Source: Flammulina velutipes (lineage: Eukaryota > Basidiomycota > Agaricomycetes > Agaricales > Physalacriaceae). From it: DNA of 64,000 bases. Positions within the stretch are counted from its first letter, which is position 1. Each line of letters starts with the position of its first letter. The DNA is taken from contig CM022377.1 in NCBI GenBank assembly GCA_011800155.1, positions 1,860,001 to 1,924,000 on the forward strand. Direction: 5' to 3'. Below, piece by piece: positions 53,054-64,000 of the stretch. Both the position numbers and the translations under genes were made by a program. The notes under the pieces were generated by a model that searched no databases, was not told where the DNA came from, and was given only the letters and a program-made list of their open reading frames with translations.

Positions 53054-54634
53054 ATGCACCTCGCACTGGTCTCGTTTTTTGCTTTGTTTGCTTCTCTAGC
53101 GCTGGCCGCCCCGGGACAATCTTTCTGCACGCTACAGGCTTCCTCGACTGGCTCGTCCTCCGCTCCTAATCCTACTTCCTCGACAGGCCCGACCTCTCGC
53201 ATTGCTTCAGCTTGGTACCCCGAATGGGGCGTCCTCACTCTGGACCAAGTTTCCTGGGAGAAATACACGATGGTCACATATGCATTCGGGCAAGTGGCTT
53301 TAGCCCGTCCATCGATCGCTAACTAACAGCCTCCTAGCCTCACCACGCCTGACCCATCCGTCATCGAAATCACAAATCCGACGAAACTGACAGAGTTCGT
53401 TAATGCTGCGCATGGGAACGTGAGAGCTTTCGTATTTTTTGTTATATCCTAACTTACAATCATTACAAAGAATGTCAAGGCTCTCATCTCTATAGGCGGC
53501 TGGACAGGCTCTCGATATTTTTCTTCGGCAGTCGCGACTGCTGAAGACCGGACGCTCTTCGCGCAGACCATCATTGATCTCGTCCAGGAATATAGCTTGG
53601 ACGGCGTCGATTTCGAGTACGTTTTGCATTACCTTATCTCTTAGTCACATCCCAACCACCTTTCCCAGCTGGGAATACCCCAACGGGGAAGGCATCGGGT
53701 GCAACGTCGTTTCAATTGACGATTCCGCCAACTATCTATTGTTCTTACAAGAACTGCATTCGAAAGATCCCGAACTCTATCTGTCTGCGGCCGTTGCGAT
53801 ACATCCGTTCATGGAACCAGATGGAACCCCCATGACAGACGTATCTGCCTTCGCAGATGTTCTTAATCACATCGGTTCGTGTCTTTCTCTCTTGTTTGGA
53901 TGAGCCACTCACATTGATGCTTACAGCTATCATGGCGTACGACATCTGGGGCTCGTGGTCTTACCACAGGACTGTGGGACCGAATGCACCACTGTACGAT
54001 AACTGCGCAGAGCCGCAATCACAAGTTGGTTCGGCGGCGTCTGCTGTGAAGGAGTGGACTGACGCTGGTATGCCACCTGGAAAGGTATTGCTGCCCCCTA
54101 CGTGTTTGTCGTTGGACTTCCCACTCAGATTTACCAGATCGCCCTGGGAGTGGCTGCGTATGGTCGGGGCTACAGTGTCAACAACATAGACGATTTCGTA
54201 TCAAATGGGAACCTCACTGAGTTCCCGTCGGAGACTACTACCCCCGTGGGTGACCGCCTCGACCTCCCATTTACCGACACATGCGGAAATACCACATCTT
54301 CCAGTGGTGTATTCAATTTTTGGGGATTGATCGAAGAAGGATATCTCAAGGCGGATGGCACAGTGAACGAGGGAATTGAGTATTTCTATGATGAATGCAG
54401 TCGGACTGTAAGTCTTGGGATAGTCCATGTCGTTACTAGTGGTGCTAACCTGGACCCCAGCCTTTTGTGTACGACGACAACAGTAAGGTGATGGTGTCGT
54501 TTGATGACGCACGGTCGCTCGAAGAGAAAGGTGGCTTTATCGAAGAGATGGGATTGGCGGGATTTACTATGTGGAATATCGCTGGCGATTATGAGGATAT
54601 TTTGGTGGAGGCCATTACGCGAGGGATGAGCTAG
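53054..54634 (+). CDS. Secreted GH18 chitinase, active-site motif intact
   Basis: Extracellular endo-type glycosidase acting on chitin or chitin-like glycans. Exons 53054-53289, 53338-53419, 53471-53616, 53669-53874, 53927-54084, 54138-54407, 54461-54634; 1272 nt, 423 aa. Signal peptide LVSFFALFASLALAAP, then a short Ser/Thr linker. SxGG strand ISIGGWTGS. Catalytic DGVDFDWEYP with Glu157 as acid/base, completed across the third intron. IMAYDIWGSW, IALGVAAYGRGY, FNFWGLIEEGY and LAGFTMWNIAGDYE close the barrel. The first intron (53290-53337) begins with GC (GCAAGT) where the paralogue has GT. Paralogue of the gene at 48861, with all introns in the same places. No carbohydrate-binding module. 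Confidence 0.92.
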
Positions 54635-54925
54635 AGGGACAGGTAGTCTGAGACTACTTTTCTTACTTCATGTTGTATTGTACTGGGTTTGAATATACTT
54701 ATTTGCTATTTATTTGGATTGAGCCGGAGCGCGTTGTAGTAAGGCGGCGAAGGCCATCTGTGTGTCTGTTTTTATCTCTGAACTACAGTTATCCATCTCT
54801 GTACCAACACCATCAAGAAAACATCATTCCATATGTATTAGTACTACTTTTCCGTGCGGTTGAATACCTCCTGCACGCACCTACGCAGCATCAATAAGGA
54901 TACTCAAACGGGAACATCAAGACAC

Positions 54926-56028
54926 TCACAAGAAACAAACTCTCCATCCGCTCCGAAATACAAACACTCGAAACGCAGTATGTTCTTGACCGCATTCGTG
55001 GCATCGCGCAAGTTGGGGCCTCGAAGGCGCGCGCCCGAAGTCGGGCCAGTCTTCCCCTGATGAGCTGGGTACGGGAAGGGGGAGCGACATCACTCGCGAG
55101 CTGGCTTCGAGTCCAGGGGCGGGGGCGGGGGTGGGGGAGATGAGCGCCACAACATCGTAGCAACTGAGAACATGATTGATTCTTTTAAATTAGTAGGTCA
55201 AAAAAAATAACGTACTTCTCGTTGGACGGCTTGGCTGGGAACACCCAATCGTCCTCACGATCGACGCCACCACCTGATTTCTATGTGATTTATTTGTATT
55301 GAGTTTCGACGGGAAGAAATGAATCCATAGTTCACCCACCTCCGAGTCGATGTTCTCGTTACTAGGGCAGCTATGTTCAAAATGAAGATTCGTACTATCA
55401 AACAAAACCTTGCAGGCGCTGCAAAATAGGTCGTCATGGTCTTTTTCGTAGTGCTAGGTATAAAGTTGGTATGTATGGTCAGACAGAAGAAACGAGAACA
55501 CAAATACCATTTGAAGTTCCTCCACGTCGAAATACCCAACCGACTTGTTCAAAACAGGACAGTCGGGCTTTCGGAATTTCCGCACACAGATCGAGCAGGA
55601 GACATGGCGGGCCGCGGATTTCTCGTAGTGGGCGCGCAGGTCGCGCTCGTAGACCCCGTGGATGCGGCACGCCGAGGTCTTGCACGATAATTTTGGATGG
55701 GTTTTCTTGTGCTGTAACGGTGGCGCAGTCAAAATTTACTAGCGTCAAAACACGGGGAAGTAAGAGGATGTATACCTCTGCGACTGCAGTCTTATCGAAG
55801 AAACCTAGTCCGCAGACGGGGCAGTTGGGATGGAGGTCCTCGCGTGAGCCTCGGTAGTGCTCCCTGAGGCTTGTTTCGGTTTCGAAGAACCGGTCTCGGG
55901 GACAGCGGGGGTTCTTGCAGAGGACGCTGCCTGCCTAGTAGTGAGGAGTGGGTGGTGGAGGGATAGCGAGGAGGAGAAGGTTGGCTCACCGTGGGGGTGC
56001 GACGTGAGTACGGAGCACAGTGAGGCAT
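54926..56028 (-). CDS. Multi-zinc-finger (C2H2-like) protein
   Basis: Possible nucleic-acid-binding protein. Exons 56028-55990, 55934-55776, 55711-55508, 55453-55340, 55280-55216, 55163-54926; 819 nt, 272 aa. Spliced sequence shows successive Cys/His units: VLCKNPRCPRDRFF with LREHYRGSREDLH; NCPVCGLGFFDKTAVAEHKKTH; LSCKTSACRIHGVYERDLRAHY; HVSCSICVRKF; FCSACKVLFDSTNLHFEH; and a last RCHECGQEH. Spacing is irregular compared with classical C2H2 fingers, a style common in mushroom-forming fungi. The start at 56028 gives MPHCAPY and uses a strong donor; an ATG at 56115 could add an alternative first exon. The C-terminal exon is Pro/Ser-rich. Confidence 0.7.
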
Positions 56029-57102
56029 TGGAGAATAAGAGGAGAATGAAGAGAATGTATAGACAGAGTAGACGTACAATTTAAAGATCCACCCACTGGC
56101 AGGCATTCAACTTGAAAGCCATTGTTTCGAGACTCTGATACATATTTCTATTGAAATATATCCTCGACAGCTTGAATAGAACCTTAGATTCTCAACTATG
56201 AATGAGCTGGTACCAGGTTGGAGAGTCGGTTACTCGATACAGTGTTTAACTTTTCGGGAGGAACGATTCTTAACAAAGAGAGACTATGTTCTCACGGTAG
56301 ATGTCATACGTGTATAAGGGTTCATACTTCGTTTGGTACGGGTATCTGATTTTCGTCGTCTATGGTGTGATGGGGTACACCATTCAGATGGATTATGATT
56401 ATCAGGAACGTATTCGTGGTGTAAGTCCTATATGCTATATGAGCTTTGAAGATACTGGTGCTCTACTACCACTTGGTATGGAGCCATTATAGAAGCAGCG
56501 CTCGAGGGCGGGGTATGTAAGACCCATATCAAACTGCGGGATTCACATATACTCGAGACTGCGTAATGAACTGTATGACAGAAGAATCAGGACTTAGCAG
56601 ATGGCTCGGGACCGCATTGACTTTTGATCATTCCGATCGTGAGTCTGAGCCTGATCTACAGCGTACGGCTCCGCTTTACTTACTTATTAGAACTCTAAAC
56701 TCTAATCGAAGCTGCTTGTCGTTTGCGCGGTTATTGCGGGTTCCCAGAATTTCGGAATGATATATTACTGGGTTGTATGTAGGTAGTCGTTCCGTAAAGT
56801 TGGAGGGTATGGAAGCGTTGGTATGACTCAATAATATTTTCGAACCGAAGAGAATCTGGCAGTCCATTTAATTGCGCCACATGCACAGTGAGTGAACCTC
56901 TTGGACTCTACCGGTTACTAGAGTACGACGGCAGCTATTACATGTATTAATCATTCGGAGCTATCAGCCTTCACATTATGGACGGAGCATCCGCATTTTC
57001 TTTCGCATTTTCAGCGCATTGTGGCGTCTGGTTGTGTTCTCTTCTTCGGAAATGTAGTGACATGGTATTGATATACAAAAAAAGCTCGCTACAACAAGCC
57101 TA
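56029..57102. other. Intergenic
   Basis: About 1.1 kb with no supported gene. A plus-strand frame at 56301-56492 is Tyr-rich without recognisable motif or splice context. Confidence 0.5.
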
Positions 57103-58182
57103 CTAAACTAGATAATGTTGAAACGCGTCCGTCCAGGCCTTCTTACCCTTCTTCTCTATCACATCCTGTCGGAGATATGAGTTACAACACAATTCAGAAA
57201 AAGACGGCGACTTTTCTTACCCCATGACACGGGATGATCCTCTCAAAATCCCAATCCGAGACGGTCTTCACGTCCCTCTTCATTGCTCTAGAAATTTATG
57301 TTAGCAAGCTTCGAAATAGATGATAGATATAGAGTTGAACATACTCTTTGTCTTCCCCCATGCAGCGAGAAAAGAACGAATGGAACCAGCTGGATGGGCC
57401 GAATCCTCCGAATACGGGTATCTTGCCCGACGTCGTAGATTTCGAATATTGTTCAGTGGCCGGGAGGTTGAAGAGAAGGTCGGCCTCGATGAGAGTTTTG
57501 GACGCCGTGTGTAGGAATGCGACATCCTTGTTTGCGAAACCGGAGAAGTAACAGTGTTTAATCTACATCATGGTCAGATAATCCCATTCGATATTGACGA
57601 AAGGGCTTACATCGTCCTCGAACCCATATTTCGTGTCCACAGGGTCTGTGCCCCACGCTGTTTCTCGCTCGGTCACAGTAGAAAGGCGATGAAGGAATGG
57701 ACTCACAACCGGCGAATTTCAAGTCCTTATTCACATACTTCTTGACAACGTCGGCGGGGGCGATAACTTTGGCGTTCGGATAGGCCGTCTTGAATTCCGC
57801 TGCGAATAATGAGCATTCACTACGAGGAGGGACGGGTAGGCGCACTCAAAAACAGGTGATGCACCGCATCAGGCGAGACGATATATCTACAAAACCCAGT
57901 CAGTCAGCCAGGAATTGAGAGAGGCGTGACGGCACCTACTCTACAGGCCCAAGCTCGTCAAGCTTAACACGAGTCTCCTGGTCCAAAGGCGTGGACGCAA
58001 GAACCCATACGCCGCCCGAATTGAGTTTAACGGCTGTGGAACGACCGCCGATAGGAACTATCCCGCCTCGCGCGAAGGGTTTGGAGAAGATCCAGAGGTT
58101 TTTGGTTACCTACGTCTGAGTTAGTCATTGGGCGAGGAGGTCGTAGGCGTGGATGTACTTCGCGTATAACAGTGTCAGACAT
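57103..58182 (-). CDS. DUF4336-type protein (metallo-beta-lactamase-like fold)
   Basis: Eight exons: 58182-58159, 58109-57940, 57886-57846, 57799-57707, 57657-57611, 57562-57345, 57287-57221, 57165-57103; 723 nt, 240 aa. Spliced motifs: NLWIFSKPFARGGIVPIGGR, VWVLASTPLDQETRVKLDEL, YIVSPDAVHHLFL, FKTAYPNAKVIAP, VAFLHTASKTLIEADLLFNL, WDFERIIPCHGDVIEKKGK. The order, including DAVHH, LIEADLL and PCHGD, follows the DUF4336 family, which looks like a reduced metallo-beta-lactamase fold. Substrate unknown. The start lies 310 bases from that of the divergent Hir1 gene. Confidence 0.78.
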
Positions 58183-58492
58183 GGTGGTGGTGGTGGTGAG
58201 AGAGAGAGAAACGCGCGATGGAATGCGCCTCGACTAAGCCCAGACATGACGACATGAGAGCGATCATGAAAGTGCTGAATCGGAATGGGTTAGGGTTTCG
58301 TTATACCTCTTCTCCCGTCACCGCGTCGGCCCTTGTCAAATCGACTGCGACTTTGTTCAGCATCGCCGAGGCGCATTTACTCTATACATACCATTGGACA
58401 ATAACGAACCAACGAACGAACAGGCCCCCCAAAAAACGCACAAGCACAAAACATCCCCTTCACTTGCGCGCCTTTCTTCCCAACTTCCCAAA
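58183..58492. other. Divergent promoter region of DUF4336 and Hir1 genes
   Basis: No gene in this 310-base spacer; near 58183-58210 there is a short purine/GGT-rich repeat (GGTGGTGGTGG). Confidence 0.55.
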
Positions 58493-61400
58493 ATGCACTT
58501 CACCAAACCCGCCTGGGTAATCCACAAAGACTCCTCCGAAAAGAGCGACACGCCCGACGCCAAGCGACTCAGCATATTCTCCGTGCACGTCCACCCCGAC
58601 GGCTCGCGCATCGCCACCGGGGGGCTCGACGCCAAAGTGCGCATATGGTCCACCAAGCCCATCCTCAGCCCGCGCGCCGAAGAGGCGGGGAGGCCCCCCA
58701 AGAGTCTGTCGACGCTGACGATGCATACCGGCCCGGTTTTGTGCGTGCGGTGGGCGCATTCCGGGAGGTGGTTGGCGAGCGGGAGCGATGATGAGATTGT
58801 GATGATTTGGGATTTGGACCCGTGCGTTCTCTTTTTTGCTTCTTTGTTGAGGGTATTAATGGGGTTGGTAGGTCTGCACGCGGGAAGGTGTGGGGTTCGG
58901 ACGAGGTGAATGTGGAGGGGTGGAGGCCTTTGAAGAGGTTACCTGGACATGAGAGTGGTGCGTTGTTCTGAATGGCGTTCTGTTGGTTTACGCGTCTAAC
59001 GTCTCTTTGAATTGGAGATGTAACGGACGTGGCGTGGGCTCCTGATGACCGGTACCTCGCGTCCGTCGGACTGGATTCAAAGGTCATGATATGGTGCGGA
59101 TTCACACTAGGTGCGTTCCCCAATAACCCTCCCAACCTCAATTCTCACCCAACCCATGTTCAGAGCGCCTACACAAACTCGACCAGCACCAAGGATTCGT
59201 CAAAGGCGTATGCTGGGATCCAGTTGGAGAATACCTCGCTACGCAGTCCGACGACCGGTCAGTCAAGATATGGAGGACGACAGATTGGCGCTTAGAGGCA
59301 GAGGTTACTAAGCCTTTTGAGGACTCGCCTGGGAGTACGTTCTTTAGACGTCTGAGGTCCGTATACCAACTGCACAAAGTCTACTAGTTTTAATGGCCAA
59401 ACAGCTGGTCTCCCGACGGCGCACATATAACAGCATCTAACGCTACCAACAACAAAGGCTTCGTCTTCATCGCAGCTGTCATCACGCGAAACACTTGGAC
59501 GTCAGACATCAGTCTCGTCGGACACGAAAACACAGTCGAGGTGGCGGTAAGTGTCCTTCGCGTGCATGCGTTGATTTCTCATGTAAACTAAGAGAAGCTC
59601 TTCAGGCATACAACCCCCATATATTCCTACGAAACCCCGACACCCCAATCGCCACCGCGAACATTTGCTCCGTCGTAGCTCTGGGCGCAGACGACCGGTC
59701 CGTCTCTGTGTGGCAGACGAAATCCGCACGGCCTCTCATCGTAGCCAAGGAGGTGTTTGAGAGACAGATCATGGATCTGAACTGGTGCGTCAACACCTCA
59801 CCTCATCATTTGTCTAACTGACACATAAATGCAAACCAGGTCGTGGGATGGCCTAACCCTCTACGCCGCCTCATCCGACGGCACCCTCGCGGTGTTCCAC
59901 TTCGACCCGGAGGAGCTCGAAGGCATCGCGCCCCATTCAGCGCAAGAACAGTACCTATCAAAATTTGGCTTCATCCCTCCGCCCTTACCCGAAGGATACT
60001 CGCACGTTCCCACGACTGCCCTTCCTATCAAAACCACGACGCCCATACCGATACCGAACACGAACCCGTATCCCCCCTCGGTCTCGATGGGCGAACACGT
60101 CAACCAGCTTGTGGCGAAGCGGAATAATAAGAAGAGGGTGGGGGTTCCGTCTGCGAATATGAATATGATGAATGGGGGGATGATGGAGGTGGAGAAGAGA
60201 CCTCAACAACAACAGCAGCAGCAGCAGAGTTTCTTCCCGTCGCCGAATGAGCAGCCCTTTGCGGATTCGGGGAGTTGGACGAGGAGGGATGATTTGGATA
60301 TGGGGATGGATGTTAGTATGGATATGGGTGAGAGGGAGAGGGAGAGGGAGGAGGCGAGTGTCAAACCGGTGTTCCGGACTTTGGGTGGGGATAGGCCTAG
60401 GGAGTATATTCCCATTCGGGAGGTGTCGTCTTCGATGATGAATGCGGGGAGCTCGTCGTCGATGAGTTTGCCTGTTCCTGCTGTGGTTACGAGGATTACG
60501 ACGGAGGTGGATGGGAGTGATGAGGTGTTTGAGACGACGTATTCGGAGGAGAGTGGTGCGTTTCTTTTCTTTGGACTGGATTGGACTGAGCTGATGGGTT
60601 TGAACTTGAAGGTCTGGTGGAGGTTATGTATGTGAGTGCGAATGGGAAGACTGCGTGGTTGGATTACCTCCCGTGTCCTGCGTTGGCTATCAAGGCGACT
60701 ACGGTGTTTTGTGCGGTTGCGACGCAGGATGGGTGTGTTTATGTGTATTCGCGGTCTGGGAGGAGGTTAGTGTTCCTTTCTTTTGTGGGTTTTGAATGAT
60801 TGACTGACGGAGTGGTGTAGGGTGATGCCGAATTTGAGTCTGGGGTCTCCGTGTTCTGTGATGGATGGTGTGAAGAGTTCGTTGTTGGTGATCACCTCGG
60901 CGGGGGTCGTGTACTCTTGGTTCGTTTTCCCTCCCCATTCCATCTTTCCTCTTTTCGTTTGCTGATTGGCGTATAGGGCTGTGGACAAGCAACGGGCGTT
61001 CTTCCCGCCCGTCTCACTAGCGTCTGCATCGCTCATGGGGAGCGTGACCTCCGCGACTGCGCGTGCGAACGGGTGTCCGGTCCTGAACTGCAGCGACGGG
61101 GGTGGTATACTCCTACGACCCTGATCTATGCGCGTTTGTGAAGCTGAGTGAGAGGTGGTGGGCTGGGGGGTCGGATTCGTGGCAGGGGCGGCGGGGGACG
61201 GCTGTTTCCGGGCGGGGGATCATGGCTGTTGTTGAGGGGAGTTTGACTGGGGCTGGTGGGGGAGGAGCGGGGGAGGAGGGCAAGGTCCGGCCTAACTGGT
61301 GGGGTACGGCGTTGACGCTTGGGCATTTGGAGACGCGGATGCATGGGGCAAGGATGCTGGATAGTCCGGGTGAGTATCGACAGGCGCTTTTGTTGTATGC

Positions 61401-61772
61401 GAAGAAGATTGCGGATGAGGGGTTTCGGGCGAAGGGGGAGGAGTTGATTCGGGAGTTGTGTGGGCCTGTTTATTGGTGGGTCTTTTTTTTGTATTTGTGT
61501 GCGGTAGGGGCTGGGCTGATTGTGTGTAGGCGTCCGGATGATGGAGAGACGAAGTGGAATCCGTATGTTGTTGGGATGGCGAAGAGGGATTTGTTGAAGG
61601 AGGTTGTGCTGGCGCAGTTTGGTGAGTCCCTTTTTGTGTTTTTGTGTGGGAGGGATGGTTGACTGACTGATTGGGTGTGGGTGTATTAGCGAAGAGCAAG
61701 ACGTTGACGAAGCTTGCGATTGAGTGGCAGGATTTGTTGAAGAAGATCGTTAGTGAGGGTGTTGAGCGATGA
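58493..61772 (+). CDS. hir1: HIRA/Hir1 histone chaperone subunit, with an apparent frameshift
   Basis: WD40 scaffold of the replication-independent H3-H4 chaperone complex, nuclear. The start gives [13 protein letters not shown], followed by WD repeats: [103 protein letters not shown] long disordered middle with a Gln run (about 60206-60228) leads to the Hira domain: [55 protein letters not shown]. The C-terminal exons end [10 protein letters not shown]. At about 61098-61102 a G5 run puts [10 protein letters not shown] and VYSYDPD in different frames; removing one G would join them exactly as in HIRA homologues. All other exon joins are clean GT-AG. Confidence 0.88.
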
Positions 61773-61970
61773 GTGGTGGGGGGGGGTTGGGGTCGTTATG
61801 GATTATGGCTTATTTATGTAGTCGCGTATTGTTTTGTAGAGGCATCGATGTGTCTTTGTCTTGGATAGCGCGAGTTGTGAGTACTAACTTTGAGTGAGGC
61901 TAGGGTAAGCATGAACATGGAACATACGCCGTGAAGCAGAACAAAATGTAGTGTTGTCCTACTATAATAC

Positions 61971-62062
61971 TTCGGATACGGGGAATCGAACCCCGAGCTG
62001 CCGCGGACCATAGTGCACATTTGTATGAGAGGCGGCAATGTTAGCCGTTACACCATATCCGA
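61971..62062 (-). tRNA. tRNA-Glu (anticodon CTC) with 20-nt intron
   Basis: Minus-strand cloverleaf: acceptor TCGGATA/TATCCGA, anticodon stem GCCGC/GCGGC with loop CTCTCA-C, T-arm closing CGGGGTTCGATTCCCCG. The intron 62006-62025 lies one base 3' of the anticodon, the standard position. Exons are identical in sequence to the tRNA at 62344. Confidence 0.93.
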
Positions 62063-62343
62063 GTACAGAGGAATCGGTGTGGCGCATTGTCAGGTAGAAA
62101 AGAAAATAAGGAAGGTAGGTTGAATACGCATCGTTCTTCTTTGCACAGATATATCATATTGTGAAGAAACTCAGTACATAGATTGGAATGGGCAAAAGCT
62201 CCGTTACGCGCTCGATTTTGTCGAAGAAGGGTTGAGCGCCGAGTGGTGTGTTGGGGTATTGTAATTTGTGTGTAGGCTGTGCGAGTGGTAGTGATAGAAC
62301 AATATTAATGAAGAGAAGGAAAACAAGATATAACCCACCTATC

Positions 62344-62445
62344 TTCGGATACGGGGAATCGAACCCCGAGCTGCCGCGTACCGAAGGTACTTAGCCGTCG
62401 CTTCATTATGAGAGGCGGCAATGTTAGCCGTTACACCATATCCGA
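62344..62445 (-). tRNA. tRNA-Glu (anticodon CTC) with 30-nt intron
   Basis: Same mature tRNA as at 61971-62062, 281 bases away on the same strand. Its intron (62379-62408) is 30 nt and unrelated in sequence to the 20-nt intron of the neighbour. Confidence 0.93.
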
Positions 62446-62568
62446 GTCGTCTCAATGGGAATGTGTGGCGCAAAGCTTTGCATTTGATAAGAAAAAGTGT
62501 CCAATGGAAAAAGTACGTAGAAAGTGTCCATCCTAACTCTAAATACCACACCCTCATTCTCATTCTCA

Positions 62569-63533
62569 TCAAACCAACAAAACACCCAACAAAACCGATC
62601 CCAACACCGTAACCATCCCCATACCCGTCCTGACAGCGCCATCCGTATCGTCCGCGGTGTTCCCCGTTACGCCTGTCTCCGTCGCAGAGGCGGTGGAGGA
62701 GGTGGTGCGTGTGGTGACGAAGCCCGACGCTGTAGAGAACGAGTTAGCCTCCTCCGAGTCCGATGGGAAGGGGAAGAAGGGGGAAGGGGTGTTTATGATG
62801 GTCATGGTGGTAGTGATAAGAGGGGGAGGCGTACTAGTTGTAGTGATAACTGGGGGAAGCTCAGAGGTGGTGATAACAACTGGTGGAGGTTCGGAGGTAG
62901 TGATAACTGGGGGAGGGGGTGGTTCAGAGGTAGTAACGGGGGGAGGGAGCTCAGTGGTAGTGATAGGTGGGGGAGGGGGAGTAGAAGTAGTAGTGACAGG
63001 AGGGGGCGGGGGAGGAGGCTCACTCGTCGTAGGGGCTTCGGAGGTCGTCTCTGGTGGGGGCGCAGCTGTTGTCGTCTCTGGGGGCGCCTGGGTAGTGGTA
63101 GCGGGTGGAGGCGCTTCGGTGGTCTCGGGGGGCGGCAGTCGTTCTATGGGAGGATGATCATGATCAGCAGGGTCCAATGGATCAACGATCAGGGTATACG
63201 CACGCTGCTCCTCCTTCGGCGGGTTGCTCGTCTTGGGGCGGGCAGTCGCTCGAGCCGGATGAGAAGCTTCCGTCCTGTCGTGGGTTTATATTAGGGAGGG
63301 AGGTGGGGAGGGGGGGAGGGAAGGGATCTTACCATGAAATACGTACAGCTCCCTGCGCCGCCTCTGTAGGTGCATGTGAAGAGCCCTCCACCGTCTGTGG
63401 TCCCGGGGCTGGTGAGTGCTACACCGTCGTCGTCTGCTGTGTTGCATTGGATTGATTGTCCTGACACTGATACCAAGAGGATGGACAGAGACAGGAGAGC
63501 GATGGTTTTGAAGGTGAACTTGAAGCAAGGCAT
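62569..63533 (-). CDS. Secreted Pro/Thr-rich, probably GPI-anchored wall protein
   Basis: Cell-surface protein. Exons 63533-63333, 63274-63187, 63143-62569; 864 nt, 287 aa. Signal peptide TIALLSLSILLVSVSGQ. A short Cys-rich domain follows (QCNTADDDG, FTCTYRGGAGSCTYF, SSDCPPQ, AACVYPD). Then a long stalk of PPP and TTT/TTS blocks (for example PETTEAPPPATTTQAPP) likely to be heavily O-glycosylated. The C-terminus has a GPI-type signal: small residues then VTVLGSVLLGVLLV at the very end. The first intron is C-rich on the coding strand, so the plus strand carries long G runs at about 63302-63322. The 43-nt second intron is required to bypass a stop. Confidence 0.8.
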
Positions 63534-63683
63534 TATTGCGACCAGCGGGAGAGAGAGCGAACGAAGGGAATAAAAGAGTGCAAGGCCGACCAGGACCAGT
63601 GAGCGAATGGAAAGAAAGTGAAGGAAAGAGAGGGAGGGGGGAAGAAGAAGAAAGTGGAGAAGAGAATATAAAAAGCAAATACG

Positions 63684-64000
63684 TTACATACGTGCCTTGG
63701 AAGGAAGGTGATCATCAGTTCTGTGGAATTCTTCGGTTGGTAGGTGAGCTGCGCTGGTCGTCAATGCCCCACGCGCGTGTGCATGGCAGATTGTTCCAAA
63801 CCTGCGGATCGCAATTGAGATTCAAGTTTGAGAATGACAAGCGCCACACTATGAAACAAGATGTATCAATCGATATACACACAATACTAGTACCGTTACA
63901 TTAGGATCTTACCGCCCCTCGGACGCATCGACCGCATCCAGCAGCTCATCCACCAACTCCTCCTTAACAGACCCCTCCTCCTCCTCCTCCTCCTTAACAT
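63684..64000 (-). CDS. C-terminal part of an unidentified gene (right edge)
   Basis: The minus strand from the edge reads a Glu run, then SVKEELVDELLDAVDASEGR, to a strong donor (GTAAGA at 63912). A candidate last exon starts after the acceptor near 63822, begins RFGTICHAHARGALTTSA, and stops at 63684. The upstream part is outside the window, so product and phase are uncertain. Confidence 0.35.

Noticed and set aside
56301..56492. Tyr-rich 63-codon frame as a small membrane protein gene
   Set aside because: No start context, splice support or similarity; length compatible with chance.
62657..63157. Plus-strand Gly/Val-rich frame as a gene
   Set aside because: It is the antisense of the Pro/Thr stalk of the wall protein; the minus-strand reading has signal peptide, cysteines and GPI signal.
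1..64000. Biosynthetic cluster, mobile element or CRISPR-like array
   Set aside because: No polyketide, peptide-synthetase, terpene or P450 core genes, no transposase or reverse transcriptase, no terminal repeats, and no regularly spaced direct repeats were seen.

Overview
The window is nuclear DNA of a mushroom-type basidiomycete (Agaricomycetes). The signs are gene-dense, unclustered organisation, coding regions cut by many 45-60 nt introns, six F-box-type genes, a DUF6699-type gene, GH18 chitinases, a fungal SREBP and split tRNA-Glu genes. I saw no transposase, reverse transcriptase or CRISPR array. Gene models were spliced by hand. Where exon lengths are given they add up to an open frame.

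Layout. 0-1.5 kb: 5' part of a Zn2Cys6 regulator (minus) whose zinc cluster is assembled through a 6-nt microexon. 3.2-9.6 kb: secreted class 3 lipase, SREBP-type bHLH membrane regulator, DUF6699 protein, CCAAT-binding subunit HAP5/NF-YC. 9.9-10.4 kb: U2 snRNA (minus) and tRNA-Val. 10.4-21.8 kb: three F-box genes, a NOPCHAP1-like protein, the CAAX protease RCE1 divergent from a coiled-coil protein, and an unidentified gene. 21.9-23.5 kb: PARP-type zinc-finger protein with a tail built from repeated exons. 24.2-30 kb: secreted chitin-binding-like protein, ribosomal protein eS26, an F-box gene, two tandem EthD-like genes. 31-38 kb: PUF protein, F-box protein with a membrane segment, TLDc/Oxr1 protein. 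38.2-38.5 kb: second U2 snRNA (plus). 39.5-48.2 kb: ubiquitin hydrolase, MYND protein, a carboxylesterase-like protein lacking its nucleophile, and a Bin3-type RNA-cap methyltransferase. 48.8-54.6 kb: two GH18 genes (one with a destroyed active site) around the inverted paralogue of the membrane F-box gene. 54.9-64 kb: zinc-finger protein, DUF4336 protein, HIRA/Hir1 histone chaperone with an apparent frameshift, two tRNA-Glu genes with different introns, a GPI-type wall protein, and the edge of another gene.

There is no operon-like grouping; most genes are housekeeping or regulatory. The most unusual points are: two U2 loci sharing a promoter element and a downstream RNase III-like hairpin supported by base-pair-preserving changes; two predicted pseudoenzymes (esterase Ser to Ala; chitinase Asp/Glu to Val/Gln) about 2.4 kb apart; phase-0 exon duplication making a histone-H1-like tail; GC-AG introns; and a 6-nt exon carrying an essential zinc-ligand cysteine.
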